From assembly GCF_020525925.1 (NCBI RefSeq), contig NZ_CP084876.1, positions 3,968,001 through 4,032,000 of the forward strand: a DNA stretch of 64,000 bases. The letters are read 5' to 3'. The position numbers and the translations under genes are program-made. Below the pieces are notes generated by a model. The model saw only the letters and a program-made list of their open reading frames with translations, made no database searches and had not been told where the DNA came from. This stretch comes from Klebsiella quasipneumoniae subsp. quasipneumoniae. Lineage in GTDB: Bacteria; Pseudomonadota; Gammaproteobacteria; Enterobacterales; Enterobacteriaceae. Shown in pieces: positions 44,022 to 52,689 of the stretch (position 1 is its first letter; every line of letters starts with the position of its first letter).

Positions 44022-44824
44022 TCGTTAGCCCCCAGACGTTTAGCCAGCCAACGCTGAGAGAGGCGGGTTAATTCCGCTTTACGCTGGGCGTACTCCATAC
44101 CCATATCGATCAACGTGATGTTGGTGCTCTCCAGGTAGCTGAGGTGCTCCAGTTGGCCGACGCTCATGCTGTCGCGCGGTTCGCCGTCGATACCGTTCAC
44201 CTGCGCCCACTGCTTGGCGGTCATGCCACCCAGCACAATGCGGGCGATCATGTTGCTTTCATTGCTGTAGTGGCGCTGCTGTGTCTGTTTGCCCTGTTCT
44301 GCGCGGGCGGCGTCTAGCGCTTCACACATTGGCTTGAAGTTGTTAGCCGCGCTGATACGGGCTTTTAGCTGGCGGCGATACTGAGCGGCGATTTCCGGCG
44401 CACTCAGCTGTAACGCCTCCTCGCACTGGATGAAGTACCTGCGCACAGCTCGCCCCTGCTCGTTACGCTCAACCATTGCCACTTCTTTAGCCATATCCAG
44501 CGAGAGAAGGTAATCATGCTCGATTTGCTGACGAAATTTTGCGCTCGCCCGTTTTGGTGAGCTCAATTTTTCAATACGAATGTAGTCAGTCCCGGCTGCA
44601 AATCCGTATTGGTCAATGCGGCCTTTAATCCAGTTGGTAAAGTCGCGGCCAACCCCCAGCGCCTTATGCAGAGCTCTGGCGCTCGCAATATTGGTTTCAC
44701 GCCCGCCAATCTGACCGGAAATAACAGGGACAATAGCGGCAAAGTCGTTACCGTTAATTACGCTCTGGCTAACATTCGGTTGAGGGGTAGCCTCAGAATT
44801 GAATCTGCTTTTTTCGATTTTCAT
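44018..44824 (-). CDS. AntA/AntB-domain phage antirepressor
   Basis: The 268-residue protein has an AntA/AntB domain at about residues 40-115 (SARALHKALGVGRDFTNWIK, GRIDQYGFAAGTDYIR, HDYLLSLDMAKEVAMVERNE). A helical C-terminal region follows (EALDAARAEQGKQTQQRHYS; MTAKQWAQVNGIDG). Such proteins act as antirepressors or phage regulators. It heads the ATGA-coupled gene chain that ends at the primase; a GGAG site lies ten bases before the start. Confidence 0.88.
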   Translation of the reverse strand: MKIEKSRFNSEATPQPNVSQSVINGNDFAAIVPVISGQIGGRETNIASARALHKALGVGRDFTNWIKGRIDQYGFAAGTDYIRIEKLSSPKRASAKFRQQIEHDYLLSLDMAKEVAMVERNEQGRAVRRYFIQCEEALQLSAPEIAAQYRRQLKARISAANNFKPMCEALDAARAEQGKQTQQRHYSNESNMIARIVLGGMTAKQWAQVNGIDGEPRDSMSVGQLEHLSYLESTNITLIDMGMEYAQRKAELTRLSQRWLAKRLGANE

Positions 44825-44837
44825 TTTGTCGGCTCCG

Positions 44838-45272
44838 TTATGCGGCGGTGAAATTGTCCGGGTAGAGATTCAGAATGTCGGAGATATCCTGCTTAGAAAG
44901 GCCGTAATAACCACCAGCGGCGGCGTTGTGGTTCACAAGATGAATAACCTTGAGAACATCACTGCGGCAGGTAAAGCGGTAGCGTAAATGTGCGCCGATA
45001 CCATCCGGGTTCTTTTCGTCGATACGCTCTAGCTGAATATCAAGGCGGCGCTCAATTTCGCTAGCGTAGTTCCGTCCAGACGAGAGGCGGCAGTAGCGCA
45101 GAATATCGTTTTCTGTCCATCCCTCAACGCCGGTACGCAGCATATAAACGCGGGCGCGGTGCTTCTTTGGTGTACGCTTTGGTGCTTGTTCATGGTTGGT
45201 GATCGGCGTAATATCAGACATGCGTGTATCTGAGTTAGCCGCCTGTTGTATAGGGCGGTTTTTCTTTTTCAT
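44838..45272 (-). CDS. Island protein with probable helix-turn-helix (144 residues)
   Basis: Basic N-terminus (KRTPKKHRARVYMLRTGVEG) then a helical WTENDILRYCRLSSGRNYAS and EIERRLDIQLERIDEK, which looks like a winged helix. Its ATG shares a base with the AlpA stop (TAATG), so the two are coupled. Frequent partner of AlpA in such islands; function unknown. Confidence 0.7.
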   Translation of the reverse strand: MKKKNRPIQQAANSDTRMSDITPITNHEQAPKRTPKKHRARVYMLRTGVEGWTENDILRYCRLSSGRNYASEIERRLDIQLERIDEKNPDGIGAHLRYRFTCRSDVLKVIHLVNHNAAAGGYYGLSKQDISDILNLYPDNFTAA

Positions 45273-45469
45273 TACACTACCTCACCGCGAGATTCAGCGA
45301 TACGCTGGTTCACCCAATCATCGATTTCACTTTCGACGAATGCGATTGCACGAGAACCAATTTTAACTGCCGCAGGAAATCGCTTCTCTTTAAGCAATTT
45401 ATAGATCCACGCTTTGCTATAGCCAGTGCGGCGCTGTACTTCAGGGAGTCGAATTAGATTGTGAGACAT
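45272..45469 (-). CDS. alpA: AlpA-family regulator/excisionase
   Basis: The 65-residue protein has the MerR-like helix-turn-helix of AlpA (LIRLPEVQRRTGYSKAWIYK, FPAAVKIGSRAIAFVESEID, DWVNQRIA). AlpA/Vis proteins control integrase expression or excision in P4-like elements and start the early operon in Gram-negative PICIs. It is intact, unlike the start-less relative at 25163. An upstream AT-rich region (45470-45660) should hold its promoter. Confidence 0.9.
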   Translation of the reverse strand: MSHNLIRLPEVQRRTGYSKAWIYKLLKEKRFPAAVKIGSRAIAFVESEIDDWVNQRIAESRGEVV

Positions 45470-45663
45470 GTTGACCTCGTAAAGTCTATAGTGGTTTACG
45501 AGATATATCGTGGCATATAAATGCCTATTTTTTTCACACCCTTATCCCTAATGGCAAGTAGTCATATTTTCACACTAAGGGTTAGGGTGTTTTGTCCAAG
45601 AGATGATGAAGAATCACCATGAGGGTTAAGAGTAAAAAGGTAATATTCGCCCTCAGGGTAAGC

Positions 45664-45692
45664 ACAAAAAAGCCCTGATTGGGGTCAGGGCT
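45664..45692 (-). terminator. Rho-independent terminator of the 335-residue gene
   Basis: On the minus strand AGCCCTGA, a CCCCAA loop, TCAGGGCT and a six-T run form a textbook terminator, 35 bases after the stop at 45727. It isolates that gene from the alpA operon. Confidence 0.88.
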
Positions 45693-45712
45693 GAGGGGTC
45701 AGGGCTGAGGGG
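45685..45712. repeat. Tandem 14-bp direct repeat
   Basis: GTCAGGGCTGAGGG is repeated back to back, the first copy overlapping one arm of the terminator. It probably arose by slippage. Confidence 0.7.
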
Positions 45713-45726
45713 TCAGTGTGATGGGG

Positions 45727-46734
45727 TCACCTCTGAATCGGGCAGGCCACTTTTTCAATAGCCTTAGCCAGAGCATCGGACATCGCATATTCACTTTTTA
45801 ATTTTGCGACGAGGTACTCTGCTGATGGGATAGTAGAACGCACATTTTCATTGAAGGCTCCCCATTCAGCATTACGTAGTTTAATAGCGATATCTAATGG
45901 ATCATCTGGCCTGAACTTCCCTAAAAAAATTGGCGAGCTTAACCTTAGATCTATCAATTCATCTTCCAACTCATCATTTTCAGCCATTAACCTTTTAATG
46001 GTCTGGGCACTATCCTCCGCTAAATCACGTTCGCCTGTTTTGGTTGATAGTTCAAAAGGCCAATTTATACCGTGCTTCTTTGCCCATTCAGTAACTTCAT
46101 CTTTTAACAAAGTAACATCGACACGGTTAGATTCATTGTAACCGTAATCAATAACCTCATTTGTTGCCGATAAAACATTATGATCAACAGCATCCCACAA
46201 CGATGCCGTAAAGCTACCAATGATTTCAGCTTCAGGAAGTTTATTTATAATATCTCTTGGTTTACAACCAGCCATAATATTTGCAACTTCAGTTAGTTGA
46301 ATACCTATTCTTGTTTTATAAGGTTTTAGATATTCAGGTAACTCTTGGGAAAGCGCGTCCAATTTGAAGGATATCGCCTGCTCCAACTCCTTCACAATAA
46401 ATGAATAATCCCAGTATTGTTTAGAAAACGCCATTTCATTGAAAGGGCTATCTTCAAAGGCAGTATCTGCTCCAACAATAACACCCTCTAACAATCCAGA
46501 AAGAAGAGGATCATTAGGGGACTGCCTAAAAGTAGCCATACCTATTTTTTGTCCGAAATAAGGAGGGTTTATACCTTGCTCCATAGGTATGCGGCCAAGA
46601 AGTATTTCAGCAGCGACAGACGCGTCGCAATTAAGTTTAAGGCTAAGAAATAATAATACATCAGCTAAGCACATGTACTTTTTAGACTGTGCTTCCAAAT
46701 CTCTAATTAAATCTATGCCATTTATCTGACTCAT
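45727..46734 (-). CDS. Island cargo protein of unknown function (335 residues)
   Basis: Soluble protein starting MSQINGIDLIRDLEAQSKKY. It has a central coiled-coil-like stretch (AQTIKRLMAENDELEDELID) and a C-terminal region (DPLDIAIKLRNAEWGAFNEN, then PSAEYLVAKLKSEY) that recalls the tails of other island proteins of unknown role. No catalytic motif seen. It has its own terminator and sits between int and alpA, the usual cargo slot of P4-like islands, where defence genes often occur. AT-rich relative to neighbours. Confidence 0.72.
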   Translation of the reverse strand: MSQINGIDLIRDLEAQSKKYMCLADVLLFLSLKLNCDASVAAEILLGRIPMEQGINPPYFGQKIGMATFRQSPNDPLLSGLLEGVIVGADTAFEDSPFNEMAFSKQYWDYSFIVKELEQAISFKLDALSQELPEYLKPYKTRIGIQLTEVANIMAGCKPRDIINKLPEAEIIGSFTASLWDAVDHNVLSATNEVIDYGYNESNRVDVTLLKDEVTEWAKKHGINWPFELSTKTGERDLAEDSAQTIKRLMAENDELEDELIDLRLSSPIFLGKFRPDDPLDIAIKLRNAEWGAFNENVRSTIPSAEYLVAKLKSEYAMSDALAKAIEKVACPIQR

Positions 46735-46877
46735 GCGTCACCTCACGCCCCCTAGTATAAGCGGCTATGCCAGCCCGCAGAGGTGTGCGGGTTTTCGGGG
46801 ATCAGCCTAGACATAGCCTATTCTTTGTTCGTCTACCTAAGTCTACTATCGTCTTTATGCACTGTCTATGCATACAG

Positions 46878-48107
46878 TCAGGCGCGTTTCCCGAACGAGC
46901 CATGGACCACATTTTCACCATTCTCCAGCGCCTGCATATAGTCGGCATACCACTGGAGCATTTCCCGCCGGCCATCCAGATACTGAGCGTGGTTATATGT
47001 CCCGCGGATGGAGTTCTTATCGACGTGCGCCAACTGCGTTTCAATCCAGGCGGTGTTATATCCCTGTTCATGGAGGATGGTACTCATAGTGTGCCGGAAG
47101 CCATGCCCGGTCGCTTTACCGTCATAACCAATACGCTTAATCACTTGGTTAATGCTGGCCTCACTCATTGGCTTGCCGGCATCATTCCGTCCGGGGAAAA
47201 CATACTTTCCTCGCCAGGTAAGCTGGTTGATTTCTTCAAGCAGTTCGCGAACCTGAGTTGAGATAGGAACGAGATGTGGCCGCCGCATCTTCATTCGCTC
47301 TGCAGGGATATTCCAGACCCCCTTATCGAAGTCGATATCAACCCATTCAGAAGCACGGAGCTCAATTGTCCTGAGTCCAGTAAGCATAAGCAGGCGGGTA
47401 GCATTTCGAGTCACCACGCTGCCGCTATAGTCGTTCAAAGCTCGCAGAAAGTCAGGTATTTGTTCAACCGATAAATGAGGGAAGTGTTTTTGCTTTGGTG
47501 CTTTTAGAGTACTGGCGAGATCGACCACAGGATTATGCTCTGCTCTGCCGGTGATGACCGCATAGGTGAAGATCTGCCGGCAGGCTTGACGTGTCTTTTT
47601 GAGCTTATCAAGTACTCCACGTTGTTCCATCTTGCGAAGAACAGCCAACATATCAACGGGCTTAATATCAGTGATCGACCGGGAGCCAATATAAGGAAAA
47701 ATATCTTTTCTCAGATACTCCAGTATGTCGCTGGCATAGCCTGCTGACCAGTTCATCGATTTATGTTCATGCCATTCCAGCGCCAGTCTCTCAAAGCTGT
47801 TTGATACGGCCATCGCCCTGGCATGTTTTTTTTCCTGCTTTTCCTGCCCCGGGTCACCACCAGCAGCCAATACTTTTTTAGCCTCTGCTCGTTTTTGACG
47901 TGCATCGGCCAGCGAGACTTCAGGGTATACACCTAAAGCCAACGACTTTTCTTTACCGGCGACCCGGTACTTCAGCCGCCAGTATCGAGCGCCGTTGGGG
48001 TTCACCAAGAGGTAAAGGCCACCGCCATCAGACAGTTTATAGGGTTTGTCCTTAGCTTTAGATGTATCGACCTGGCGGGCTGTAAGCTTCACTTGGGGGT
48101 ATCTCAT
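46878..48107 (-). CDS. int: P4-type tyrosine integrase of the argU island
   Basis: The 409-residue integrase has the N-terminal DUF4102-type arm-binding domain (KPYKLSDGGGLYLLVNPNGA, about 21-95), a SAM-like core-binding domain (about 100-200) and the catalytic domain. Catalytic residues are R246 (TGLRTIEL), H335 and R338 (HGFRHTMS), H361 (AHVDKNS) and nucleophile Y371 (RGTYNHAQ). It reads in the same direction as argU, starting 151 bp from the tRNA 3' end, the standard layout for tRNA-site P4-type integrases. It is intact. Confidence 0.96.
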   Translation of the reverse strand: MRYPQVKLTARQVDTSKAKDKPYKLSDGGGLYLLVNPNGARYWRLKYRVAGKEKSLALGVYPEVSLADARQKRAEAKKVLAAGGDPGQEKQEKKHARAMAVSNSFERLALEWHEHKSMNWSAGYASDILEYLRKDIFPYIGSRSITDIKPVDMLAVLRKMEQRGVLDKLKKTRQACRQIFTYAVITGRAEHNPVVDLASTLKAPKQKHFPHLSVEQIPDFLRALNDYSGSVVTRNATRLLMLTGLRTIELRASEWVDIDFDKGVWNIPAERMKMRRPHLVPISTQVRELLEEINQLTWRGKYVFPGRNDAGKPMSEASINQVIKRIGYDGKATGHGFRHTMSTILHEQGYNTAWIETQLAHVDKNSIRGTYNHAQYLDGRREMLQWYADYMQALENGENVVHGSFGKRA

Positions 48108-48280
48108 TACATTGAACAGGAATCTACCCCCAAATGTACCCCCACATGAATGTGGATTTCAATAGACCATAGTAGACGTTGAGATAATGAAATATTGGAG
48201 AATACCGCGTGTATGCTGGGTTGAGTAGACTTCAGGAGACGTTAAGAGAAGTGAGTATGGCACGCCCTACAGGATTCGAA
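48108..48280. other. att site C (right end of argU island) with arm repeat
   Basis: ACCCCCAAATGTACCCCCA (48126-48144) repeats the arm motif seen at 27091 and 23935. GACGTTAAGAGAAGTGAG (48238-48255) repeats the left flank of site A. The core GGCACGCCCTACAGGATTC (48259-48277) is the argU 3' end. Integration therefore left a functional tRNA end here and copies at A and B. Confidence 0.8.
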
Positions 48281-48334
48281 CCTGTGACCTACGGCTTAGA
48301 AGGCCGTTGCTCTATCCAGCTGAGCTAAGGGCGC
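48258..48334 (-). tRNA. argU: tRNA-Arg, anticodon TCT
   Basis: The 77-nt minus-strand gene folds as a normal cloverleaf: acceptor GCGCCCT/AGGGCGT, D-arm GCTCAGCTGGATAGAGC, anticodon loop CTTCTAA with anticodon TCT, T-arm ACAGG TTCGAAT CCTGT, and encoded CCA. Its last bases form the island attachment core. G1 pairs with U72 (wobble), whereas the E. coli gene has G1-C72. It decodes rare AGA/AGG codons and lies beside folD, as expected for the argU neighbourhood. Confidence 0.97.
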
Positions 48335-48674
48335 CCTGAGAAGCGAGTGCTTCGCGGAGTGAAACGCCTGGAATTATACGGTCCACGTCGGTTGAGTCAA
48401 TCCATTTTGCCAGGAAACTGCGGGGCTTATACGACGCTGGCGAAATATCCTCCGCCAACTGTACAAGAAGCATACCACCGGGGCTCTTACGCCAGTAAAT
48501 CGACTGAGTGGCCAGGCGCAATACACCAATAACCATGCAATGAAAAGGGTCAAAAACCGGCTAAATTTGCCCCAGACAGGATAAAACAGCAAACGAGGAC
48601 TGACAGCGAGGCCGGCTTCTGACAAAATATCCTCATCCCCCTTTCGTAAAGATACAGATGGAATCCTCTCTCTG
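48335..48674. promoter_or_regulatory. argU-folD intergenic region
   Basis: 340 bp between divergent argU and folD. It must carry the argU promoter (minus strand) and the folD promoter. I saw no gene; minus-strand open frames here are chance. Confidence 0.5.
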
Positions 48675-49541
48675 ATGGCAGCAAAAATTATTGACGGTAA
48701 AACGATTGCGCAGCAGGTACGCTCTGAGGTTGCGGAAAAAGTGAAGGCTCGCGTTGCGGCCGGAAAACGCGCCCCTGGGCTGGCCGTCGTGCTGGTCGGC
48801 AGCAACCCGGCCTCGCAGATTTATGTCGGCAGCAAGCGCAAAGCATGTGAAGAAGTGGGCTTCGTCTCCCGCTCTTACGATCTCCCGGAAACCACCAGCG
48901 AAGCCGAGCTGCTGGAGCTTATCGACACCCTGAATGCCGATAAGACCATCGACGGTATTCTGGTTCAGCTGCCCCTGCCGGCAGGGATCGATAACGTCAA
49001 AGTTCTCGAGCGCATCGCGCCGGATAAAGACGTCGATGGCTTCCATCCTTACAACGTTGGCCGCCTGTGCCAGCGGGCGCCGCGCCTGCGTCCGTGCACC
49101 CCGCGCGGTATCGTGACGCTGCTGGAACGCTACAATATCGACACCTACGGCCTGAATGCGGTGGTCATTGGCGCGTCCAATATCGTCGGCCGCCCGATGA
49201 GCATGGAGCTGCTGCTGGCCGGCTGCACCACCACCGTCACCCACCGCTTTACCAAAAACCTGCGCCATCATGTCGAAAACGCCGACCTGCTGATCGTCGC
49301 GGTGGGTAAACCGGGCTTTATTCCTGGCGAATGGATCAAAGAAGGGGCGATTGTGGTCGATGTCGGCATTAACCGTCTGGAAAGCGGCAAAGTGGTCGGC
49401 GACGTGGTGTATGAAGATGCCGCTGAACGCGCATCCTACATCACCCCGGTGCCCGGCGGCGTTGGCCCGATGACCGTCGCCACCCTGATTCAGAACACGC
49501 TGCAGGCGTGCGAAGAGTACCACGACGTTGAGGAGGCCTGA
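48675..49541 (+). CDS. folD: Bifunctional methylenetetrahydrofolate dehydrogenase/cyclohydrolase
   Basis: The 288-residue protein matches E. coli FolD in length and almost every segment. It has the [13 protein letters not shown] tyrosine/lysine active site, the GILVQLPLP substrate loop, the [13 protein letters not shown] loop and the [10 protein letters not shown] signature. It interconverts 5,10-methylene- and 10-formyl-tetrahydrofolate in the cytosol with NADP. ybcJ begins two bases after its stop. Confidence 0.98.
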   Translation: MAAKIIDGKTIAQQVRSEVAEKVKARVAAGKRAPGLAVVLVGSNPASQIYVGSKRKACEEVGFVSRSYDLPETTSEAELLELIDTLNADKTIDGILVQLPLPAGIDNVKVLERIAPDKDVDGFHPYNVGRLCQRAPRLRPCTPRGIVTLLERYNIDTYGLNAVVIGASNIVGRPMSMELLLAGCTTTVTHRFTKNLRHHVENADLLIVAVGKPGFIPGEWIKEGAIVVDVGINRLESGKVVGDVVYEDAAERASYITPVPGGVGPMTVATLIQNTLQACEEYHDVEEA

Positions 49542-49542
49542 G

Positions 49543-49755
49543 ATGGCGACATTTTCCTTAGGAAAACACCCGCACGTTGAGCTGTGCGATCTGCTGAAGC
49601 TGGAAGGCTGGAGCGAAAGCGGCGCCCAGGCGAAGATCGCCATCGCCGACGGGCTGGTAAAAGTCGACGGCGCGGTGGAAACCCGCAAACGCTGCAAAAT
49701 CGTCGCCGGTCAGACGGTGAGCTTTGAAGGCCAGAGCGTAACCGTCACGGCCTGA
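49543..49755 (+). CDS. ybcJ: S4-domain RNA-binding protein
   Basis: The 70-residue protein MATFSLGKHPHVELCDLLKL is the YbcJ S4-like RNA-binding protein: LEGWSESGAQAKIAIADGLV, VDGAVETRKRCKI and GQTVSFEGQ form the alpha-L motif. GAGGAGG precedes the start inside the folD end, so it is co-expressed with folD. Probable ribosome- or RNA-linked role. Confidence 0.95.
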   Translation: MATFSLGKHPHVELCDLLKLEGWSESGAQAKIAIADGLVKVDGAVETRKRCKIVAGQTVSFEGQSVTVTA

Positions 49756-49766
49756 CCGCGAAAAGG

Positions 49767-49796
49767 AAAACGCCCGCTTAAGCGGGCGTTTTTTTA
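49767..49796. terminator. Bidirectional terminator between ybcJ and cysS
   Basis: AAAACGCCCGCTT-AAGCGGGCG plus seven T residues form a perfect stem with A-tract on one side and T-tract on the other, so it can stop both convergent genes. Confidence 0.92.
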
Positions 49797-49800
49797 TGAC

Positions 49801-51186
49801 TTACTTCCGGCGCCAGGTGGTGCCCTGCGGGCCATCTTCCAGCACGATCCCCATCTCGTTAAGACGATCGCGCGCCGCATCCGCCGCCGCCCAGTCTTTC
49901 GCTTTACGCGCGTCCAGACGCTGCTGGATAAGCGATTCAATTTCCGCCACTTCCGCGTCGTCAGCCTGCGCGCCGCTCTGCAGGAAGGCGTCCGGCTCCT
50001 GCTCCAGCAGCCCCAGCACCGACGCAAGCTTACGCAGGTGGGCCGCCATGGCGTTCGCCGCGGCCGCGTCCTCGGTTTTCAGGCGGTTTACTTCGCGCGC
50101 CATATCGAACAGCACCGAGTAGGCTTCCGGGGTGTTGAAGTCATCGTCCATCGCCTCGATAAAGCGTGCTTCGAAGGCTTCGCCGCCCGCCGCGTCGACG
50201 GATTTGTCGGTCCCGCGCAGCGCGGTGTACAGACGCTCCAGCGCCGAGCGCGCCTGCTTGAGGTTCTCTTCGCTGTAGTTCAGCTGGCTGCGATAGTGGC
50301 CGGACATCAGGAAGTAGCGAATCGTCTCCGCATCGTAATACTTCAGCACGTCGCGGACGGTAAAGAAGTTGCCCAGCGATTTCGACATCTTCTCGCGGTC
50401 AACCATCACCATGCCGGAGTGCATCCAGTAGTTAACGTACTCGCCGTCATGGGCGCAGGTGGACTGAGCGATTTCGTTTTCGTGATGCGGGAACATCAGA
50501 TCGGAACCGCCGCCGTGGATGTCAAAATGGTTGCCCAGCTGTTTGCAGTTCATCGCCGAGCACTCGATATGCCAGCCCGGACGGCCCGCGCCCCACGGCG
50601 ACGGCCAGCTTGGCTCGCCCTCTTTCGACATCTTCCACAGAACGAAGTCCATCGGGTTACGCTTGACGTCAACCACGTCGACGCGCGCCCCCGCCTGCAG
50701 CTGATCGAGATCCTGACGCGACAGCAAACCGTAGTTCGGATCCGTCGGCACATCGAACATCACGTCGCCGTTATCCGCCACATAGGCATGGCCTTTGGCG
50801 ATCAGCTGCTCGGTAATCTCGATGATTTCCGCAATATGATGCGTCGCGCGCGGCTCGCTGTCGGGACGCAAAATATTCAGGGCGTCAAAATCCTTGTGCA
50901 TTTCGGCGATCATCCGATCGACCAGCGCGACAAAGCTTTCGCCGTTTTCATTAGCGCGTTTAATGATTTTGTCATCGATATCGGTGATATTGCGCACGTA
51001 CTTCAGCTTATAGCCGAGAAAACGCAGATAACGCGCCACAACGTCAAAGGAGACGAAGGTACGCCCATGGCCGATGTGACAGAGATCGTAAACGGTAATA
51101 CCACACACGTACATGCCGACTTCCCCGGCATGGATAGGTTTAAATTCCTCTTTCTGGCGCGTCAGTGTATTAAAAATTTTTAACAT
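49801..51186 (-). CDS. cysS: Cysteinyl-tRNA synthetase
   Basis: The 461-residue class I synthetase starts [20 protein letters not shown] at 51186, the E. coli length. Motifs: [16 protein letters not shown] (zinc cysteine and HIGH), [10 protein letters not shown] and HHENEIAQS (zinc-site and active-site segments), and KMSKSLGN. It charges tRNA-Cys. A longer frame to 51237 lies in the promoter gap and is not supported. Divergent from ppiB. Confidence 0.97.
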   Translation of the reverse strand: MLKIFNTLTRQKEEFKPIHAGEVGMYVCGITVYDLCHIGHGRTFVSFDVVARYLRFLGYKLKYVRNITDIDDKIIKRANENGESFVALVDRMIAEMHKDFDALNILRPDSEPRATHHIAEIIEITEQLIAKGHAYVADNGDVMFDVPTDPNYGLLSRQDLDQLQAGARVDVVDVKRNPMDFVLWKMSKEGEPSWPSPWGAGRPGWHIECSAMNCKQLGNHFDIHGGGSDLMFPHHENEIAQSTCAHDGEYVNYWMHSGMVMVDREKMSKSLGNFFTVRDVLKYYDAETIRYFLMSGHYRSQLNYSEENLKQARSALERLYTALRGTDKSVDAAGGEAFEARFIEAMDDDFNTPEAYSVLFDMAREVNRLKTEDAAAANAMAAHLRKLASVLGLLEQEPDAFLQSGAQADDAEVAEIESLIQQRLDARKAKDWAAADAARDRLNEMGIVLEDGPQGTTWRRK

Positions 51187-51361
51187 CGAAGATTCCGTGT
51201 AGACGTGTGTGGGTAATGAAGCCTCTATAATACCCATAATTCACACAGGACGCAGCACACATTGCAAGGTGCATCGACCCCCGCGGTTATGCTATAACAC
51301 CCCCCTATATCTCACCCGACACCGGGTGCTGGCACCACACTCATCGGAACAGGATGCAAAA

Positions 51362-51856
51362 ATGGTTACTTTCCACACCAATCATGGCGATATCGTAATC
51401 AAAACGTTTGACGACAAAGCGCCGGAAACAGTTAAAAACTTCCTGGACTACTGCCGCGAAGGTTTCTACGACAACACCATTTTCCACCGTGTTATCAACG
51501 GCTTCATGATTCAGGGCGGCGGTTTTGAACCTGGCATGAAACAAAAAGCGACCAAATCTCCGATTCAGAACGAAGCGAACAACGGTCTGAAAAACACCCG
51601 CGGCACGCTGGCGATGGCCCGTACTCAGGCGCCGCACTCTGCAACCGCGCAGTTCTTCATCAACGTGGTTGACAACGACTTCCTGAACTTCTCCGGCGAA
51701 AGCCTGCAGGGCTGGGGCTACTGCGTCTTCGCGGAAGTGGTTGAAGGCATGGACGTGGTTGATAAAATCAAAGCGGTTGCCACCGGCCGCAGCGGCATGC
51801 ACCAGGATGTGCCGAAAGACGATGTGATCATCAAAAGCGTCACCGTCAGCGAGTAA
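51362..51856 (+). CDS. ppiB: Peptidyl-prolyl cis-trans isomerase B (cyclophilin)
   Basis: The 164-residue cytosolic cyclophilin starts [20 protein letters not shown] behind an AGGA site (GAACAGGATGCAAAA). It has [15 protein letters not shown] and [10 protein letters not shown], the catalytic Arg/Phe/Gln set. It catalyses proline isomerisation in folding. lpxH follows three bases after the stop, as in E. coli. Confidence 0.97.
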   Translation: MVTFHTNHGDIVIKTFDDKAPETVKNFLDYCREGFYDNTIFHRVINGFMIQGGGFEPGMKQKATKSPIQNEANNGLKNTRGTLAMARTQAPHSATAQFFINVVDNDFLNFSGESLQGWGYCVFAEVVEGMDVVDKIKAVATGRSGMHQDVPKDDVIIKSVTVSE

Positions 51857-51859
51857 TTC

Positions 51860-52582
51860 GTGGCGACACTTTTTATTGCAGATTTGCACCTGCAAACAGA
51901 AGAACCGGCGATCACCGCCGGTTTTCTGCGTTTTTTACAGGGGGAAGCCCGTCAGGCGGACGCCCTGTATATCCTTGGCGATCTGTTCGAGGCATGGATC
52001 GGCGATGACGATCCGAACCCGTTGCATCAGCAAATCGCTACGGCAATCAAAGCCGTCGTCGACGCCGGCGTGCCCTGCTACTTCATTCACGGCAACCGCG
52101 ATTTTCTCGTTGGCCAGCGCTTCGCCCGCCAGAGCGGGATGATCCTGCTCGCCGAAGAAGAGCGACTGAACCTCTATGACCGTGAAGTCTTGATTATGCA
52201 TGGCGACACGCTGTGCACCGATGACCCGGGCTATCTGGCGTTTCGCGCGAAAGTCCACACCCCGTGGATCCAGCGCCTGTTCCTGGCCCTGCCGCTGTTT
52301 ATCCGCCGCCGTATCGCCGCCCGCATGCGCGCCGACAGCAAAGCCGCCAACAGCAGCAAATCAATGGAAATTATGGATGTGAATCCGCAGGCGGTGGTTG
52401 ACGCGATGGAGCGGCATCACGTGCAGTGGCTGATCCACGGCCATACCCATCGCCCGGCGGTCCATGACCTGCAGGCCAACGGCCAGCCCGCATGGCGCGT
52501 GGTGCTCGGCGCCTGGCACAGCGAAGGATCGATGGTCAAGGTGATGCCGGACGACGTCGAACTGATCCACTTTCCGTTCTAA
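51860..52582 (+). CDS. lpxH: UDP-2,3-diacylglucosamine diphosphatase
   Basis: The 240-residue metallophosphoesterase starts with GTG 51860 ([20 protein letters not shown]). Metal-binding motifs: [31 protein letters not shown] and IHGHTHRP. It makes lipid X from UDP-2,3-diacylglucosamine in lipid A synthesis at the inner membrane. The GTG start three bases behind ppiB implies coupled translation. Confidence 0.97.
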   Translation: MATLFIADLHLQTEEPAITAGFLRFLQGEARQADALYILGDLFEAWIGDDDPNPLHQQIATAIKAVVDAGVPCYFIHGNRDFLVGQRFARQSGMILLAEEERLNLYDREVLIMHGDTLCTDDPGYLAFRAKVHTPWIQRLFLALPLFIRRRIAARMRADSKAANSSKSMEIMDVNPQAVVDAMERHHVQWLIHGHTHRPAVHDLQANGQPAWRVVLGAWHSEGSMVKVMPDDVELIHFPF

Positions 52583-52689
52583 TTCCTGCGCGAGCATAAT
52601 TCCGAAACCGCCTTTTGCCTGGGCGGAGGTATGCGCCTCCCGGCATTCCGCATGCTAGTCTTCCTCGACATCACTCTCAAGGAACGAGC

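Larger units (their letters stand above)
45470..45726 (-). promoter_or_regulatory. alpA upstream control region
   Basis: 257 bp between the 335-residue gene and alpA. It contains AT-rich DNA, partly inverted copies of an AACCCT/AGGGTT motif (around 45538-45595 and 45620), the terminator below and a tandem 14-bp repeat. A promoter for the alpA operon and operator sites are likely. Confidence 0.5.

Noticed and set aside
46735..46877. Terminator of int (hairpin near 46770-46795)
   Set aside because: A GC stem is present but its T-rich side is on the plus strand, the wrong direction for int.
48633..49697. 354-codon minus-strand frame opposite folD
   Set aside because: folD and ybcJ are certain on the plus strand; this is a codon-bias shadow.
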